DNA of 64,000 bases from Microcoleus sp. AS-A8 (GTDB lineage Bacteria; Cyanobacteriota; Cyanobacteriia; Cyanobacteriales; Coleofasciculaceae). Numbering within the stretch: the first letter of the stretch is position 1; each line of letters opens with the position of its first letter. The translations under genes were made by a program, and so were the position numbers. Below the pieces are notes generated by a model. It saw only the letters and a program-made list of their open reading frames with translations, was not told where the DNA came from and ran no database searches. The DNA lies in contig JAMPKV010000025.1 of NCBI GenBank assembly GCA_039962225.1, positions 1 through 64,000 on the forward strand, written 5' to 3'. Shown here piece by piece: positions 38,107 to 49,100 of this stretch.

Positions 38107-38853
38107 ATGTTGCTACATTTGTGTACTTGGACAGAGGTTGAGGCTTATCTAAAGCAGTCTTCAGGAATTATTTTGCCCATTGGCTCAACTGAGCAACATG
38201 GGCCGACAGGGTTAATTGGCACTGATGCGATTTGTGCAGAAGCGATCGCCAAGGGTGTGGGCGAAGCCACTAACGCTTTAGTTGGCCCAACCATTAATGT
38301 CGGAATGGCACTGCATCATACGGGATTCCCCGGTACGATTAGCTTGCAACCGAGTACGCTAATTCAGCTAGTTCGAGATTATCTCAGTAGTTTAACCAGA
38401 GCGGGATTTACTAAATTTTTCTTTATTAATGGTCACGGGGGTAATATTGCCACCTTGAAGGCGGCTTTTGCTGAGAGTTACGCTCACTTAACAGACTTAA
38501 ATATTCCTAACGCAGAACAGGTGCAGTGCCGTGTTGCTAATTGGTTCACCTGTGCCTCTGTCTATAAATTAGCGAAGGAGTTGTATGGCAACCAAGAGGG
38601 TTCCCATGCCACACCGAGTGAAATCGCCGTTACTCAGTATCTCTATCCTGAAGCGATCAAGGACGCCCCCTTACTCGCCTCTGCCGGTTCCGGACATATG
38701 ATCTATGGTGCAGTAGACTTTCGACGGCGCTATCCCGATGGACGGATGGGTTCTAACCCATCTTTGGCGACGCCGGAACATGGAAGACAATTTTATGAGC
38801 AGTCGGTGAAGGAATTGAGTAGTTGCTATTTGGAATTTTTGAGTGCGGATTGA
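38107..38853 (+). CDS. Creatininase-family amidohydrolase
   Basis: 248 residues. The family (creatinine amidohydrolase, also MftE and ArfB/F420-type hydrolases) uses a two-metal site. Signature segments are IILPIGSTEQHGPTGLIGTD, with metal-binding Glu-His, then HTGFPGTISL, FFINGHGGNIA with a His ligand, and AGSGHMIYGAVDFRRRY at the end. Substrate in cyanobacteria is not established. It could be a cyclic amide or a pteridine/flavin derivative. The ATG at 38107 overlaps no other real gene and lies 220 bases after the small-RNA-like locus. A GTTGAA repeat block follows. Confidence 0.85.
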   Translation: MLLHLCTWTEVEAYLKQSSGIILPIGSTEQHGPTGLIGTDAICAEAIAKGVGEATNALVGPTINVGMALHHTGFPGTISLQPSTLIQLVRDYLSSLTRAGFTKFFFINGHGGNIATLKAAFAESYAHLTDLNIPNAEQVQCRVANWFTCASVYKLAKELYGNQEGSHATPSEIAVTQYLYPEAIKDAPLLASAGSGHMIYGAVDFRRRYPDGRMGSNPSLATPEHGRQFYEQSVKELSSCYLEFLSAD

Positions 38854-38945
38854 TGGGTTGAAAGTTAGCAGGGCGAAAGTTCGCAGGTTACAAAGACTAG
38901 TATCAACCTTGCAAACCTTTAACCTTCCAACCTTCCAACCTTCAA
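38853..38945. repeat. GTTGAA-type repeat block 3
   Basis: Between the creatininase gene and radA: GGGTTGAAAGTTAGCAGGG, then CTTTAACCTTCCAACCTTCC as reverse units. Arms can pair. Confidence 0.5.
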
Positions 38946-40534
38946 ATCTCTGACATCTCCTCATCATCCTCATCATCCTCATCATCCAAATTCTGGCGCA
39001 AACCTCCAGGCAAGGCGGCAATAATAGCATCGAGTACTCTAGCAACCGGGATGATTTCTAAACCCATATCCGGTAAGGTTTGTCCTTTGGGAATAATCGC
39101 TCGCTTAAAGCCTAACTTGGCGGCTTCTTTTAGGCGGAGTTCCATTTGAGAAACTAGCCGCACTTGTCCACCTAAGCCCACTTCACCGATCATCACCGTG
39201 CGGGGATCGACAATGCGATCGCGAAAACTGGCAACAACTGCGATCGCAACGCCCAAATCTGCCGCCGGTTCCTCAACGCCTAACCCGCCCGATGTGGCAA
39301 CGTAGGCATCTAACTTCGATAGGGGAATCCCCACCCGCTTTTCCAAAACCGCGAGAATTTGTTGCAATCGGTTATAGTCTACACCTGTGGTTGAGCGACG
39401 AGGTGAACCGTAACTAGCAGGACTCACTAGCGCTTGCAACTCCACCACGAGTGGACGGGTGCCTTCACAAGCCACAACGGTAGCTGTGCCGGGACTACTT
39501 TCATCTCGGTTGCCTAAAAACAGCTCAGAGGGATTAAGGACTTCCTGCAAGCCTTTATCCACCATTTCAAAAATGCCGATTTCGTGGGTAGCACCAAAGC
39601 GGTTTTTGACAGAACGCAGCAAGCGATGAGAGGCAAAGCGATCGCCTTCAAAATACAACACGGTATCCACCAAGTGTTCTAATACTCTTGGGCCTGCGAT
39701 CGCGCCTTCTTTGGTAACGTGTCCCACAATCAGCAGCGTAATATTCTCGCGTTTCGCTACCTGCATTAGCGCTGACGTACATTCCCTCACCTGCGCTACT
39801 GAACCGGGAGCAGAAGTTAAGGCGGCGAAGTACAGCGTCTGAATACTATCAATCACAGCAACCTGCGGCTTGAGGGACTCCAACTCCCGTAGCACTTCCT
39901 CCAAATCGGTTTCTGGGAGTACGTAGAGGCTTGCATCCGCATTGGGTTGGGATGGTGTTCCTGGAGTTGCTTGGCTTTGTGAACCCACAGAGTCTTTGTG
40001 TCCGTTCTGGGATGACTTCCCCCGCTTTTTGACGGCACCGCTAGATTCCTCCTCTTCGACGGGTTTAGCTCCAACGCCCAAGCGAGAGGCTCGTAGTTTT
40101 ACCTGTTGTCCTGATTCTTCTGCACAAACATAAAGGATACGATGGTTGTGCGCTAGCTGATTCGCCACTTGCAGCAGCAGCGTCGATTTCCCAATTCCTG
40201 GATCGCCACCAATCAACACCAACGAGCCAGGTACAATCCCTCCCCCTAGTACGCGATCGAGTTCACTGTAGCCGGACGCAAACCGCATCTGGACATTGTT
40301 AGAAATTTCCGAGAACTTCAGCGACGATCTCGGTTGGGCTGGCCCTTTAGTGGCTGACTTGCGATCGGAACGGGTATTAGATTGCCAACCGCCCCGATTA
40401 ATATTGGGAGGGGTTGAAGTTAAAACCTCTTCTTCTAGGGAGTTGTAGGTGCCGCAGGCTGAACATTTACCAAACCATTGTGAGAAGTTTTCCCCACATT
40501 GGTTACATATATATACAGATTTAGTCTTTGCCAT
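38942..40534 (-). CDS. radA: DNA repair protein RadA
   Basis: 530 residues. N-terminal four-Cys zinc finger (CNQCGENFSQWFGKCSACGT), RecA-like core with Walker A GGDPGIGKSTLLLQ, the KNRFGATHEIGIFEM motif special to RadA, and a Lon-type C-terminal domain (ARSLTLPVE-like region near VATSGGLGVEEPAADL). It drives branch migration in recombination. Between the Walker A region and the KNRFG motif is an insert of about 45 low-complexity residues (GAVKKRGKSSQNGHKD ... SQPNAD). The C-terminus is an acidic tail of Asp/Glu coded by a CATCCT/CATCAT microsatellite (38957-38990). Confidence 0.96.
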   Translation of the reverse strand: MAKTKSVYICNQCGENFSQWFGKCSACGTYNSLEEEVLTSTPPNINRGGWQSNTRSDRKSATKGPAQPRSSLKFSEISNNVQMRFASGYSELDRVLGGGIVPGSLVLIGGDPGIGKSTLLLQVANQLAHNHRILYVCAEESGQQVKLRASRLGVGAKPVEEEESSGAVKKRGKSSQNGHKDSVGSQSQATPGTPSQPNADASLYVLPETDLEEVLRELESLKPQVAVIDSIQTLYFAALTSAPGSVAQVRECTSALMQVAKRENITLLIVGHVTKEGAIAGPRVLEHLVDTVLYFEGDRFASHRLLRSVKNRFGATHEIGIFEMVDKGLQEVLNPSELFLGNRDESSPGTATVVACEGTRPLVVELQALVSPASYGSPRRSTTGVDYNRLQQILAVLEKRVGIPLSKLDAYVATSGGLGVEEPAADLGVAIAVVASFRDRIVDPRTVMIGEVGLGGQVRLVSQMELRLKEAAKLGFKRAIIPKGQTLPDMGLEIIPVARVLDAIIAALPGGLRQNLDDEDDEDDEEMSEI

Positions 40535-40725
40535 CCTGAGCCAAGGAAGTGTTAAGGATTATTAAGGAAATCTTAATAATTAAAGAAATAGGTAAGATAA
40601 GCGGCAAACCACCAACAGATAGAGCATTCAACTCTTAAAAAAGCTTCTTATAGCGTTATATCTTAGAGATAAGCTACTCAATAAATTAACAATTCGCCGA
40701 GTATCTTTTGGGAGTACTGAGTCAA

Positions 40726-41454
40726 TTGGAAAATCATAAGGAAAAAATCCTCGTTGTTGATGATGAAGCCAGTATCCGCCGCATCTTGGAAACGCGTCTT
40801 TCCATGATTGGCTACGATGTTGTCACAGCAGCCGATGGAGAAGAAGCTCTGGAAACCTTTCGTAATGCAGACCCTGACCTAGTGGTTTTGGATGTAATGA
40901 TGCCGAAGCTCGACGGTTACGGGGTTTGTCAGGAATTGCGAAAGGAATCCGATGTCCCCATCATCATGCTAACGGCATTAGGGGATGTTGCCGACCGAAT
41001 TACAGGTCTGGAATTAGGGGCAGATGACTATGTTGTCAAGCCCTTTTCGCCGAAAGAGTTGGAAGCCCGCATCCGCTCTGTATTACGGCGGGTTGACAAG
41101 GTAGGCGCTTCTGGGATTCCCAGTTCTGGCGTCATCCACGTCAGTCTGATCAAAATCGACACCAACAAGCGGCAGGTGTATAAGGGAGATGAGCGCATCC
41201 GGCTCACCGGTATGGAGTTCAGTCTCCTAGAGTTATTAGTCAGCCGTTCTGGGGAACCCTTCTCGCGATCAGAGATTTTGCAGGAGGTGTGGGGTTACAC
41301 ACCAGAACGCCATGTCGATACCCGCGTGGTGGATGTCCACATCTCACGGCTACGGGCGAAGCTGGAAGACGACCCCAGCAATCCTGAGCTGATTTTGACC
41401 GCACGCGGGACGGGCTATTTGTTCCAGCGAATTATTGAACCAGGGGAGGAGTGA
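40726..41454 (+). CDS. rpaB: OmpR-type response regulator RpaB (Ycf27)
   Basis: About 242 residues from the TTG at 40726, which gives the conserved beginning ENHKEKILVVDDEASIRR; a further TTG at 40708 is possible. Receiver with Asp56 (VVLDVMMPKLDGYG) and Lys in DDYVVKPFSPKE, followed by the winged helix (LLELLVSRSGEPFSR, RVVDVHISRLRAKLEDDP). RpaB binds HLR1 elements and represses high-light genes in normal light; it is essential in studied cyanobacteria. A non-ATG start is typical for this gene and gives weak translation. The next gene is 85 bases on. Confidence 0.95.
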   Translation: MENHKEKILVVDDEASIRRILETRLSMIGYDVVTAADGEEALETFRNADPDLVVLDVMMPKLDGYGVCQELRKESDVPIIMLTALGDVADRITGLELGADDYVVKPFSPKELEARIRSVLRRVDKVGASGIPSSGVIHVSLIKIDTNKRQVYKGDERIRLTGMEFSLLELLVSRSGEPFSRSEILQEVWGYTPERHVDTRVVDVHISRLRAKLEDDPSNPELILTARGTGYLFQRIIEPGEE

Positions 41455-41539
41455 AGTATGAAGTATGAAATAGCCTTTGCTTGGAGAATACAAATAATGT
41501 AAATTCTTCAGCCTTTATCCTTCATCCCTTTACACAAGC

Positions 41540-42208
41540 ATGGCTAAACCTGATCAAAACTATGTACTGCGACAACTTCCGTTGGTTGTGGGAGGCGTTG
41601 CAGGAGTTCTGCTGCTGACTAACCGTGTGTTGACGCCTCAACTCACGGAATCTCAGGCACGTTCAGATGCTTTAGGAGTGATTTTAAGCGCAGTGTTGAT
41701 TTTGACAGGTTTACTGTGGCAGCAGGTACAGCCGCGATCGCCGGAAGCGGTTAACCTGATCGGAGAGGAGGGGTTGGAATTAGCACCTGAACTACCGGAA
41801 CAGGTGAAGATTGAACTCGCATGGGCGTCACATCTGTTGCTGACGAATACAGTGACGCGATCGCTAGTGGTGTTCTATCAAGGTAAGGTTCTGTTGCGTC
41901 GAGGTGTTTTAGGCGTTAACCCAGAAGTCAAACCAGGAGCTATTTTGAGCCGAGTCATGGGAAAACAAAAGCCTGTTTACTTAGTGGATCTCAAGCTATA
42001 TCCTGGACGCATTGAATTTGACTACCTGCCAGAAAATACTCAAGGAGTCATCTGCCAACCAGTTGGCGATCAGGGGGCACTGATTTTAGCGGCGAATGCC
42101 CCCCGCAGTTACACGAAACAAGATGAGAATTGGATCGAGGGGATTGCAGACAAACTGGCCAATACCCTCAGCCGATTTGCCGATGATTTCGCCACTGCTG
42201 AAGGTTAA
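41540..42208 (+). CDS. Cytochrome b6f heme cofactor assembly protein (CCB2/CCB4-like)
   Basis: 222 residues. Two short N-terminal membrane segments (LPLVVGGVAGVLLLTNRVL and SDALGVILSAVLILTGLLW) precede a soluble domain with GVLGVNPEVKPGAIL, YPGRIEFDYLPENTQGVI and AILAANAPRSY. This resembles the complex C subunit B family (CCB2/CCB4), which attaches heme c(i) to cytochrome b6 in thylakoids. ATG at 41540. The stop is three bases before the DUF456 gene ATG, so they form an operon. Confidence 0.82.
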   Translation: MAKPDQNYVLRQLPLVVGGVAGVLLLTNRVLTPQLTESQARSDALGVILSAVLILTGLLWQQVQPRSPEAVNLIGEEGLELAPELPEQVKIELAWASHLLLTNTVTRSLVVFYQGKVLLRRGVLGVNPEVKPGAILSRVMGKQKPVYLVDLKLYPGRIEFDYLPENTQGVICQPVGDQGALILAANAPRSYTKQDENWIEGIADKLANTLSRFADDFATAEG

Positions 42209-42211
42209 ATA

Positions 42212-42760
42212 TTGATGACAATTCTTTACTGGATACTGATTGCTGTGATGTTGGTGGGTGTTGTCGGGGCAGTGGTTCCCGGCATTCCTGGCCCTAGCTT
42301 GATTTTAGGAGCAATTTTAGTTTGGATTATCGTTCAGGTGAGCCAGGGTGTGGCGAATGTAAACTGGCTACCCCTGATCTCGATATTTTTGATTTTGATT
42401 TTGAGTGCTGGAGTTGAATTTTTAGCCACTTACTGGGGGGCTAGACAAGCGGGTGCCAGTAAATGGGGGCAAATTGGTGCCTTTGTGGGGTTATTGTTAG
42501 GATTTTTCGGTCTTCTGCCAGCTTGGCTGTTTGGAGGGCCACTGGTGGGTATTCTGATTGGCCCTCTGTTGGGAGCTATTGTTGGAGAGTTTATCTATCG
42601 GCGGGAATTGCCGCTCTCAGAAAGAACGCAGCAGTCGGTTAAGGCGGGTGTGGGAGTGGTTGTGGGTTCGCTGATTGGGAATTTAATTGAAGGGTTGCTT
42701 GCGATCGTCGCAGTGGTCATTTTTGTCGTCTCCACTTGGCCTCCAGGAGCTGGGGTATAA
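42212..42760 (+). CDS. DUF456 membrane protein
   Basis: 182 residues, almost wholly hydrophobic with five to six transmembrane segments. The family start ILYWILIAVMLVGVVGAVVPGIPG is present; later GQIGAFVGLLLGFFGLLPAW and GPLLGAIVGEFIYRR. Function unknown, small Gly-rich membrane protein. It follows the ccb gene by three bases and is likely translated from the same message; the downstream desaturase gene is 137 bases away. Confidence 0.88.
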   Translation: MMTILYWILIAVMLVGVVGAVVPGIPGPSLILGAILVWIIVQVSQGVANVNWLPLISIFLILILSAGVEFLATYWGARQAGASKWGQIGAFVGLLLGFFGLLPAWLFGGPLVGILIGPLLGAIVGEFIYRRELPLSERTQQSVKAGVGVVVGSLIGNLIEGLLAIVAVVIFVVSTWPPGAGV

Positions 42761-42897
42761 GAAATTTCAATGAAATCCTTACGAATGGGGCAACCATGCG
42801 GAATTGCACCTCTGTTTAGTGTGATTTTTAGCACATTGCTTCCTAGATGTGGTGTGTAGACAGGTTATACTACAGGTCTTTGTGTCTATTGGATAAC

Positions 42898-44013
42898 ATG
42901 GAACAAGCTAAAATCACTTTTGCCAAGGAAATTGGATTTAGAAAAGAACTAAATCGAAGAGTTAAGGATTATTTTAAATCTGAAAATATTTCCCCTAGAG
43001 ATAATCCGGCAATGTACCTTAAAACAGCCATTCTGTTGGCGTGGATGATCTCAGCTTGGACATTCATACTTTTCGCTCCTGTATCAGGTTGGATGAGATT
43101 AGTCGGCTGCGTGATTCTCGCTTTTGCAATGGCGGGATTTGTCTTTAATGTGGGTCATGATGCCAACCATGGAGGATATTCCAACAATAAATATGTCAAT
43201 TCCATTTTGGGTTTGACATACGATTTTATGGGGCTTTCCAGTTATTTATGGAGATATCGTCATAACGTTCTGCATCATACTTATACCAATATTCCTGGTC
43301 ATGATGTTGAAATCGATGGGGATGGCTGGGTGAGAATGTATCCTACACAAAAATACCGCTGGTACTATCGGTTTCAGCATATTTACATCTGGTTCATTTA
43401 TTGTTTTGTCCCTCTCTATTGGTCTTACTGCGATGTAGATTTGATTTTACGAAAGGGCAAATACCACGAGCATTTCATCCCAACACCCAAACTTTCAGAG
43501 AAGATTACGCTACTGGGATTTAAAGTTATTTGGCTGGGTTACGTGATTGGTATCCCCTTAGCTGTGGGATATACCCCCTGGCAAGTATTTCTGGGTGTAG
43601 CGCTTACCTTTATGACCTATGGGTTGGTCATTAATATCGTCTTTATGCTGGCTCATGTGCTGGATTCAGCCGAGTTCTTAACCACTGAGTCGGAGGTCGT
43701 CAAAATTGAAGATGAATGGGCGATTTTCCAATTAAAGACAACAGTAGACTTTGCTCCGAAAAACCGATTCATCAATTGGTATGTCGGTGGACTCAATTAT
43801 CAAGCGATTCATCACCTATTTCCCAAAGTTTGTCATATTCATTACCCCAAAATCGCCAAAATTGTGCAAGAAGTTAGCCAAGAATTCGGGGTGGAATATA
43901 AGGTGTATGAAACCTTTGGAGGAATTTTGAGTTCTAATTATCGCTGGTTGAAAGCACTAGGACGTTCGCCTAAGACAGCGAAGTCTGTCAGTGTTGTGAA
44001 TTCAACTGTATAA
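42898..44013 (+). CDS. desD: Delta-6 acyl-lipid desaturase
   Basis: About 371 residues from the ATG at 42898; the longer frame from 42847 adds 17 residues not expected by the family. It desaturates linoleoyl/oleoyl groups at carbon 6 on membrane lipids using ferredoxin. His boxes: HDANH (in NVGHDANHGGY), HNVLHH (in RHNVLHHTYTNIPGHD), and QAIHH near the C-terminus (GGLNYQAIHHLFPKVCHIHY). The Gln in the third box is the feature of front-end desaturases. Four transmembrane helices are seen. It makes gamma-linolenic acid and helps growth in the cold. A terminator follows. Confidence 0.93.
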   Translation: MEQAKITFAKEIGFRKELNRRVKDYFKSENISPRDNPAMYLKTAILLAWMISAWTFILFAPVSGWMRLVGCVILAFAMAGFVFNVGHDANHGGYSNNKYVNSILGLTYDFMGLSSYLWRYRHNVLHHTYTNIPGHDVEIDGDGWVRMYPTQKYRWYYRFQHIYIWFIYCFVPLYWSYCDVDLILRKGKYHEHFIPTPKLSEKITLLGFKVIWLGYVIGIPLAVGYTPWQVFLGVALTFMTYGLVINIVFMLAHVLDSAEFLTTESEVVKIEDEWAIFQLKTTVDFAPKNRFINWYVGGLNYQAIHHLFPKVCHIHYPKIAKIVQEVSQEFGVEYKVYETFGGILSSNYRWLKALGRSPKTAKSVSVVNSTV

Positions 44014-44025
44014 AAGATGACATCG

Positions 44026-44053
44026 GCTGGCTCCTTATGGAGCCAGCTTGTTC
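44026..44053 (+). terminator. Terminator of desD
   Basis: GCTGGCTCC (44026-44034) and GGAGCCAGC (44039-44047) pair over a four-base loop, followed by TTGTTCT. Confidence 0.8.
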
Positions 44054-44066
44054 TCAGCGTTAAACT

Positions 44067-44279
44067 TTAGTAGCTATCATTTTCGCCAACAGTCACCCTT
44101 TCCAAGCGATGGTTGGCTCGGTTGAGCCGATCTGCGATCGCCTGTCGCCAGACCAACGTCACTTTTGGGTCTGCTAACACATCTTGAGCTAGTTGCCGAT
44201 AGAACGCACTACTTGCAACATCTAAATCCTCCAGAAGTTTCAGGTTTTCATAGACAGTTTGAGGAGAGATCAGAACCAT
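44067..44279 (-). CDS. Hypothetical small protein
   Basis: 70 residues, mostly helical, with a TVYENLKLLEDLDVASSAFY start, a VLADPKVTLVWRQAI block and a C-terminal NRANHRLERVTVGENDSY. I do not recognise the family. The start ATG, the absence of overlapping genes and its position between two terminator-flanked genes support it as real, but the evidence is slight. It does not look membrane-bound. Confidence 0.45.
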   Translation of the reverse strand: MVLISPQTVYENLKLLEDLDVASSAFYRQLAQDVLADPKVTLVWRQAIADRLNRANHRLERVTVGENDSY

Positions 44280-44581
44280 AATTCCCTTCCTTGTAACGAT
44301 CTCAACAACATATTGGATCTTTCAAGAAGGCAGCAGGCCAAAGAAAGAAGACTCTTATGTACCAATTGTTGAGGAATTGTGACCCCTCTCAATTGGAAGC
44401 CACTAAATCAAAGATTTGTTGATAGGCTTCACACCCTTACTCCATAAAAGTCGTGGGCAAAGTTCTCTTATGCATTCCTTCTGCCTTCTGCCTTCTGCCC
44501 TGTGCCTTTTTAGGTGACAATCCACCTTCCAATCACCAGAATCTCGATGAAGAGTTTGCTAGAGATTGAACAGAATTGTCC
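44280..44581. other. Intergenic region with a TTCTGCC heptamer run
   Basis: Three copies of TTCTGCC in tandem near 44476-44500, of the STRR kind that is common in filamentous cyanobacteria. No gene is seen. Confidence 0.45.
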
Positions 44582-46063
44582 TCAAGGCAGGTCGGTACTA
44601 CCCATCAGGTAAAGGTCGCACTCACGCGCTGCACCCCGCCCTTCGTTAAACGCCCAAACGACAAGGCTTTGACCCCGACGGCAGTCACCCGCCGCGAAGA
44701 CTCCAGGGATACTGGTGGCGTATTTACCGTAGTCGGCTTTTACATTGCTGCGTGGGTCGCGTTCAAGGCCGAGGGCATCGAGCAGGGGTTGCTCAGGGCC
44801 GAGGAAGCCCATTGCCAGTAGGACAAGTTGTGCAGGTAAGACTTTTTCAGTGCCAGGGACATGTTTCGGAATGAACTGGCCTTTCTCGTTTTTCTCCCAC
44901 TGAACTTGTACGGTATGGACGGCTTTGACATTGCCGTTGTCGTCGCCCTCGAACTTGGTCGCAGTGGTGAGATAGGTACGGGGGTCGGCACCGAACTTGG
45001 CAGCAGCTTCCTCCTGTCCGTAGTCCATTTTGTAAACTTTGGGCCATTCAGGCCACGGGTTGTCAGTTGCCCGTTGCGATGGGGGTTGGGGCAAAATTTC
45101 CAGTTGTACGAGGCTGTTACAGCCGTGGCGAATCGACGTACCCACGCAGTCGGTACCAGTGTCACCACCGCCAATGATCACCACATCCTTGCCTTCAGCC
45201 GAGAGGGGGCTATGGGATTGCTTGTCCAGAACTGCCTTAGTGTTTGCCGTCAAGAAGTCCATGGCAAAGTGGATGCCTTTCAAATCACGCCCTTCGATAG
45301 GCAGGTCACGAGGCTTTGTGGCACCCGTGCAGAGCATGACGGCGTCGAATTCCTTGAGGAGATTTTCCACTGGTAAGTCTTTACCGACTTCGGTGTTGCA
45401 GACAAACTTCACGCCTTCTTCCTCAAGCACGTTGAGGCGGCGCAAAACGACTTGCTCCTTGTCCAGTTTCATGTTGGGGATGCCATACATCAGCAGCCCT
45501 CCCGGACGGTCGGCACGTTCAAACACAGTGACCCAATGACCCGCTTTGTTAAGCTGAGCCGCCGCACTCAAACCCGCAGGGCCGGAGCCAATCACCGCCA
45601 CTTTTTTCCCGGTGCGCTTGGCTGGGGGTTCGGGTGTAATCCAGCCTTCATCCCATCCTTTTTCGATAATCGAGTACTCGATGTTCTTAATGGTGACGGG
45701 GGGGTTATTAATACCCAGTACACAGGAGCCTTCACAGGGTGCGGGACAGACGCGACCGGTAAATTCGGGGAAGTTATTCGTTTTGTGCAGGCGATCCAGT
45801 GCCTCGCGCCAAAGTCCGCGATAGACGAGGTCGTTCCATTCGGGGATCAGGTTATTGATGGGGCAACCACTCGCCATGCCGCTGATTAGGGTGCCCGTGT
45901 GGCAAAAGGGAATGCCGCAATCCATACAGCGTGAGCCTTGGGTGCGGAGATTCTCCTCTGGCATGTGTAGGTGGAATTCGTCCCAGTTGTGAATGCGATC
46001 GAGGGGCGCAAGTTCAGAGGGTGATTCCCGCAAGAATTCGATGAAGCCAGTTGGTTTTCCCAT
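44582..46063 (-). CDS. gltD: Glutamate synthase (NADPH) small subunit
   Basis: 493 residues. N-terminal Cys-rich region for a 4Fe-4S cluster ([21 protein letters not shown]), then FAD-binding [13 protein letters not shown] and NADPH-binding GGGDTGTDC, and the C-terminal [18 protein letters not shown]. It passes electrons from NADPH to the large subunit. It follows gltB by 100 bases on the same strand. With gltB it forms NADPH-GOGAT rather than the ferredoxin-only form. Confidence 0.96.
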   Translation of the reverse strand: MGKPTGFIEFLRESPSELAPLDRIHNWDEFHLHMPEENLRTQGSRCMDCGIPFCHTGTLISGMASGCPINNLIPEWNDLVYRGLWREALDRLHKTNNFPEFTGRVCPAPCEGSCVLGINNPPVTIKNIEYSIIEKGWDEGWITPEPPAKRTGKKVAVIGSGPAGLSAAAQLNKAGHWVTVFERADRPGGLLMYGIPNMKLDKEQVVLRRLNVLEEEGVKFVCNTEVGKDLPVENLLKEFDAVMLCTGATKPRDLPIEGRDLKGIHFAMDFLTANTKAVLDKQSHSPLSAEGKDVVIIGGGDTGTDCVGTSIRHGCNSLVQLEILPQPPSQRATDNPWPEWPKVYKMDYGQEEAAAKFGADPRTYLTTATKFEGDDNGNVKAVHTVQVQWEKNEKGQFIPKHVPGTEKVLPAQLVLLAMGFLGPEQPLLDALGLERDPRSNVKADYGKYATSIPGVFAAGDCRRGQSLVVWAFNEGRGAARECDLYLMGSTDLP

Positions 46064-46126
46064 GATATTGTCTCAGTTGAAATTAGTGTCAGTGTAATGA
46101 ACTACGCCCCCAGCCTTGCGGTCTAA

Positions 46127-46146
46127 CAAGGGGCTTAAGCCCCTTG
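46127..46146. repeat. Perfect 20-bp palindrome between gltB and gltD
   Basis: CAAGGGGCTTAAGCCCCTTG, in the 100-base gap between the two subunits. It would fold as a hairpin and may tune the ratio of the two subunits. It lacks a strong T-run on the minus strand. Confidence 0.5.
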
Positions 46147-46162
46147 TCTGGGAGACTAATCC

Positions 46163-49100
46163 CTAGCTGCCGCCAATTCGGGCAACATCGCGGGCGTTTT
46201 CTTCAAACGCCGCCGTCAGCGCATCATCACCACTCAAACCGGCTGCGATCGCCTTCTCAATCGCCTGCAACACACGCTTGTAATCCTTCGGCATCACCTT
46301 GACGAACTTCGGCACCATGTCTTTCCAGGAGGCAAGCACTTTGGAGGCTTTCTGGCTCCCGGTGTAGTCGGCGTGGCGCTGAATCATCTGGTACAAGTCG
46401 TCGATCTCTTCCGCGTCTTCGAGGCTTTCCAGCCCAACCATTTGCTGATTGCAACGTGTGGCAAAGTCGCCCGTCTCATCGAGGATATAGGCAACGCCAC
46501 CACTCATGCCTGCGGCGAAGTTGCGACCGGTCGCCCCCAGCACAACAACTTTACCGCCAGTCATATATTCGCAGCCATGGTCACCGACCGCTTCAACCAC
46601 GGTGTTCACGCCGGAGTTGCGGACGCAGAAACGCTCACCTGCCATCCCTCGGATGTAGGCTTCGCCACCCGTTGCCCCATAGAAGGCAACATTACCGGCA
46701 ATGATGTTTTCCTCAGCAACAAACGTAGAAGCCACGGGCGGATAGAGAATGATTTTACCGCCGCTCAGACCCTTGCCCAAGTAGTCATTGGCATCCCCTT
46801 CGAGTTCGAGGGTCACACCTTTTGGTACGAATGCGCCAAAACTTTGGCCTGCACTGCCCTGGAAATGCAAATGTACCGTGTCTTCTGGCAGTCCCTCCCA
46901 GTGGCGCTTGGTGATTTCGTTACCGAGGATGGTGCCAACCACACGGTTCACGTTCTTAATCGGTAACGTGGCTTTCACTTTTTCGCCCTTCTCGATCGCC
47001 GGTTGGCACAAGTCGAGCAGAGTGGTTATATCGAGAGATTTGTCAAGTCCGTGGTCTTGGGGGATTTGACAATAGCGACCCACCTCTGGCCCAACTTCCG
47101 GCTGATAAAGAATCTTCGAGAGGTCGAGGTTCTTCGCTTTCCAATGCTCCACAGCTTTCTTTGGCTCAAGTATATCGGTGCGACCGACCATTTCATTGAG
47201 GGTACGGAAACCGAGTTCTGCCATGAGTTCGCGGGCTTCCTGCGCGATGAACTTCATGAAGTTTACGGTGTGTTCCGGATCGCCCGTGAAGTTTTGACGC
47301 AGTTGCGGGTCTTGCGTGGCGACGCCAACTGGGCAAGTGTTCAGGTGGCACACACGCATCATGATGCAGCCGAGGGTGACCAGAGGGGCGGTGGCAAACC
47401 CGAACTCCTCAGCACCGAGTAGTGCGGCAATCACCACGTCGCGTCCTGTCTTCATCTGACCATCGGTTTCGACCACAATCCGCGAGCGCAAGTTGTTCAG
47501 GACTAGCGTCTGGTGGGTTTCCGCCAGTCCCAGTTCCCAAGGCAATCCGGCGTGCTTGATCGAGGTCTGGGGTGATGCGCCTGTACCGCCGTCGTAACCG
47601 GAAATCAGGACAACATCAGCGTGGGCTTTGGACACACCAGCAGCAATGGTGCCGACGCCCACCTCGGACACCAACTTGACACTCACCCGTGCCTCGCGGT
47701 TGGCGTTCTTCAAGTCGTGAATCAACTCGGCGAGGTCTTCGATGGAGTAGATGTCGTGGTGCGGCGGTGGCGAAATCAGTCCCACGCCTGGGGTGGAGTG
47801 GCGCACCTTAGCGATCCACGGATACACCTTTTTGCCCGGAAGCTGTCCACCTTCACCCGGTTTTGCGCCCTGCGCCATCTTGATCTGGAGTTCCTTGGCT
47901 TGGGACAAATAGAGGCTGGTTACACCAAAGCGACCGGAGGCAACTTGTTTGATCGCGCTGTTCTTGGAGTCGCCCCGCTCATTCGTCCAAGTATAACGAT
48001 CCGGGTCTTCGCCCCCTTCACCGGTGTTGGATTTGCCGCCGAGACGATTCATGGCGATCGCTAGGGCCTCGTGTGTCTCCTTCGAGATGGAACCGTAGCT
48101 CATCGCACCCGTTTTAAAGCGCTTGACGATCGCCTCGACGGGTTCCACTTCCTCAATGGGCACGGGTTCGCGCGGCTTGAATTCCAGCAATCCGCGCAGC
48201 GTGAAGTGCCTTTGGTTCTGCTCATTCACCAGCCCTGCATATTGCTTGTAAAGGTCGTAACTGCCGACCCGTACTGCCTTTTGCAGCGTGTGGATGGTCT
48301 CCGGACTGAATAGGTGCGCCTCTCCACCTTTACGCCACTGGTATTCACCACCGACATCAAGAGTGTTAGCATTGGCTGGACGGTCAGGGAAGGCGTGAGA
48401 GTGCCGTAAAATCGCTTCTTGGGCGATGACTTCCAGGTCTGCCCCCTGAATCCGTGATGCTGTCCAGGTAAAGTATTTGTCAATCACCGATTGGTTGAGT
48501 CCAATCGCCTCGAAAATCTGGGCACCCCGATAGCTCTGAATCGTCGAAATACCAATCTTTGAGGCGACCTTCACCACACCCTTCGTCGCGGCTTTGACGT
48601 AGTTCTTACAGGCGGTTTTGTGGTCAATGTTAACCAGCAAGCCTTCGTGAATCATGTCGTCGATCGTCTCGAAGGCGAGATAGGGATTGATCGCGCCGCA
48701 GCCGTAGCCGATCAGGGTTGCATAATGATGCACCTCGCGGGGTTCACCCGATTCGAGGACGAGTCCCACTCTAGTGCGTGTGCCTTCGCGGATCAGGTGG
48801 TGATGCAGCCCGGAAACTGCCATCAAGGCTGGAATGGGGGCGTTGTCTGGGTTCACACCGCGATCGCTAAGGATGATCAGGTTCACGCCTGCTTCAATGG
48901 CACGGTTCGCCTGGGCGCAAATTTCTTCCATCGCCGTTTCCAGTCCCTTCACACCCTGTTTCGGGTCGAACAGAATCGGCAGGGTAACGGACTTAAACTG
49001 ACCCTCGTTGATGTGCTTGAGCTTCGCCAGTTCTTCGTTGCTGAGGATGGGTGTTTTCAGCTCGATCAGATGACAACTCTCCGGTTCAGGCTTGAGCAAG

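Noticed and set aside
37814-38152. 112-codon frame upstream of the creatininase gene
   Set aside because: It runs across the small-RNA hairpin and overlaps the real gene start; codon pattern is not protein-like.
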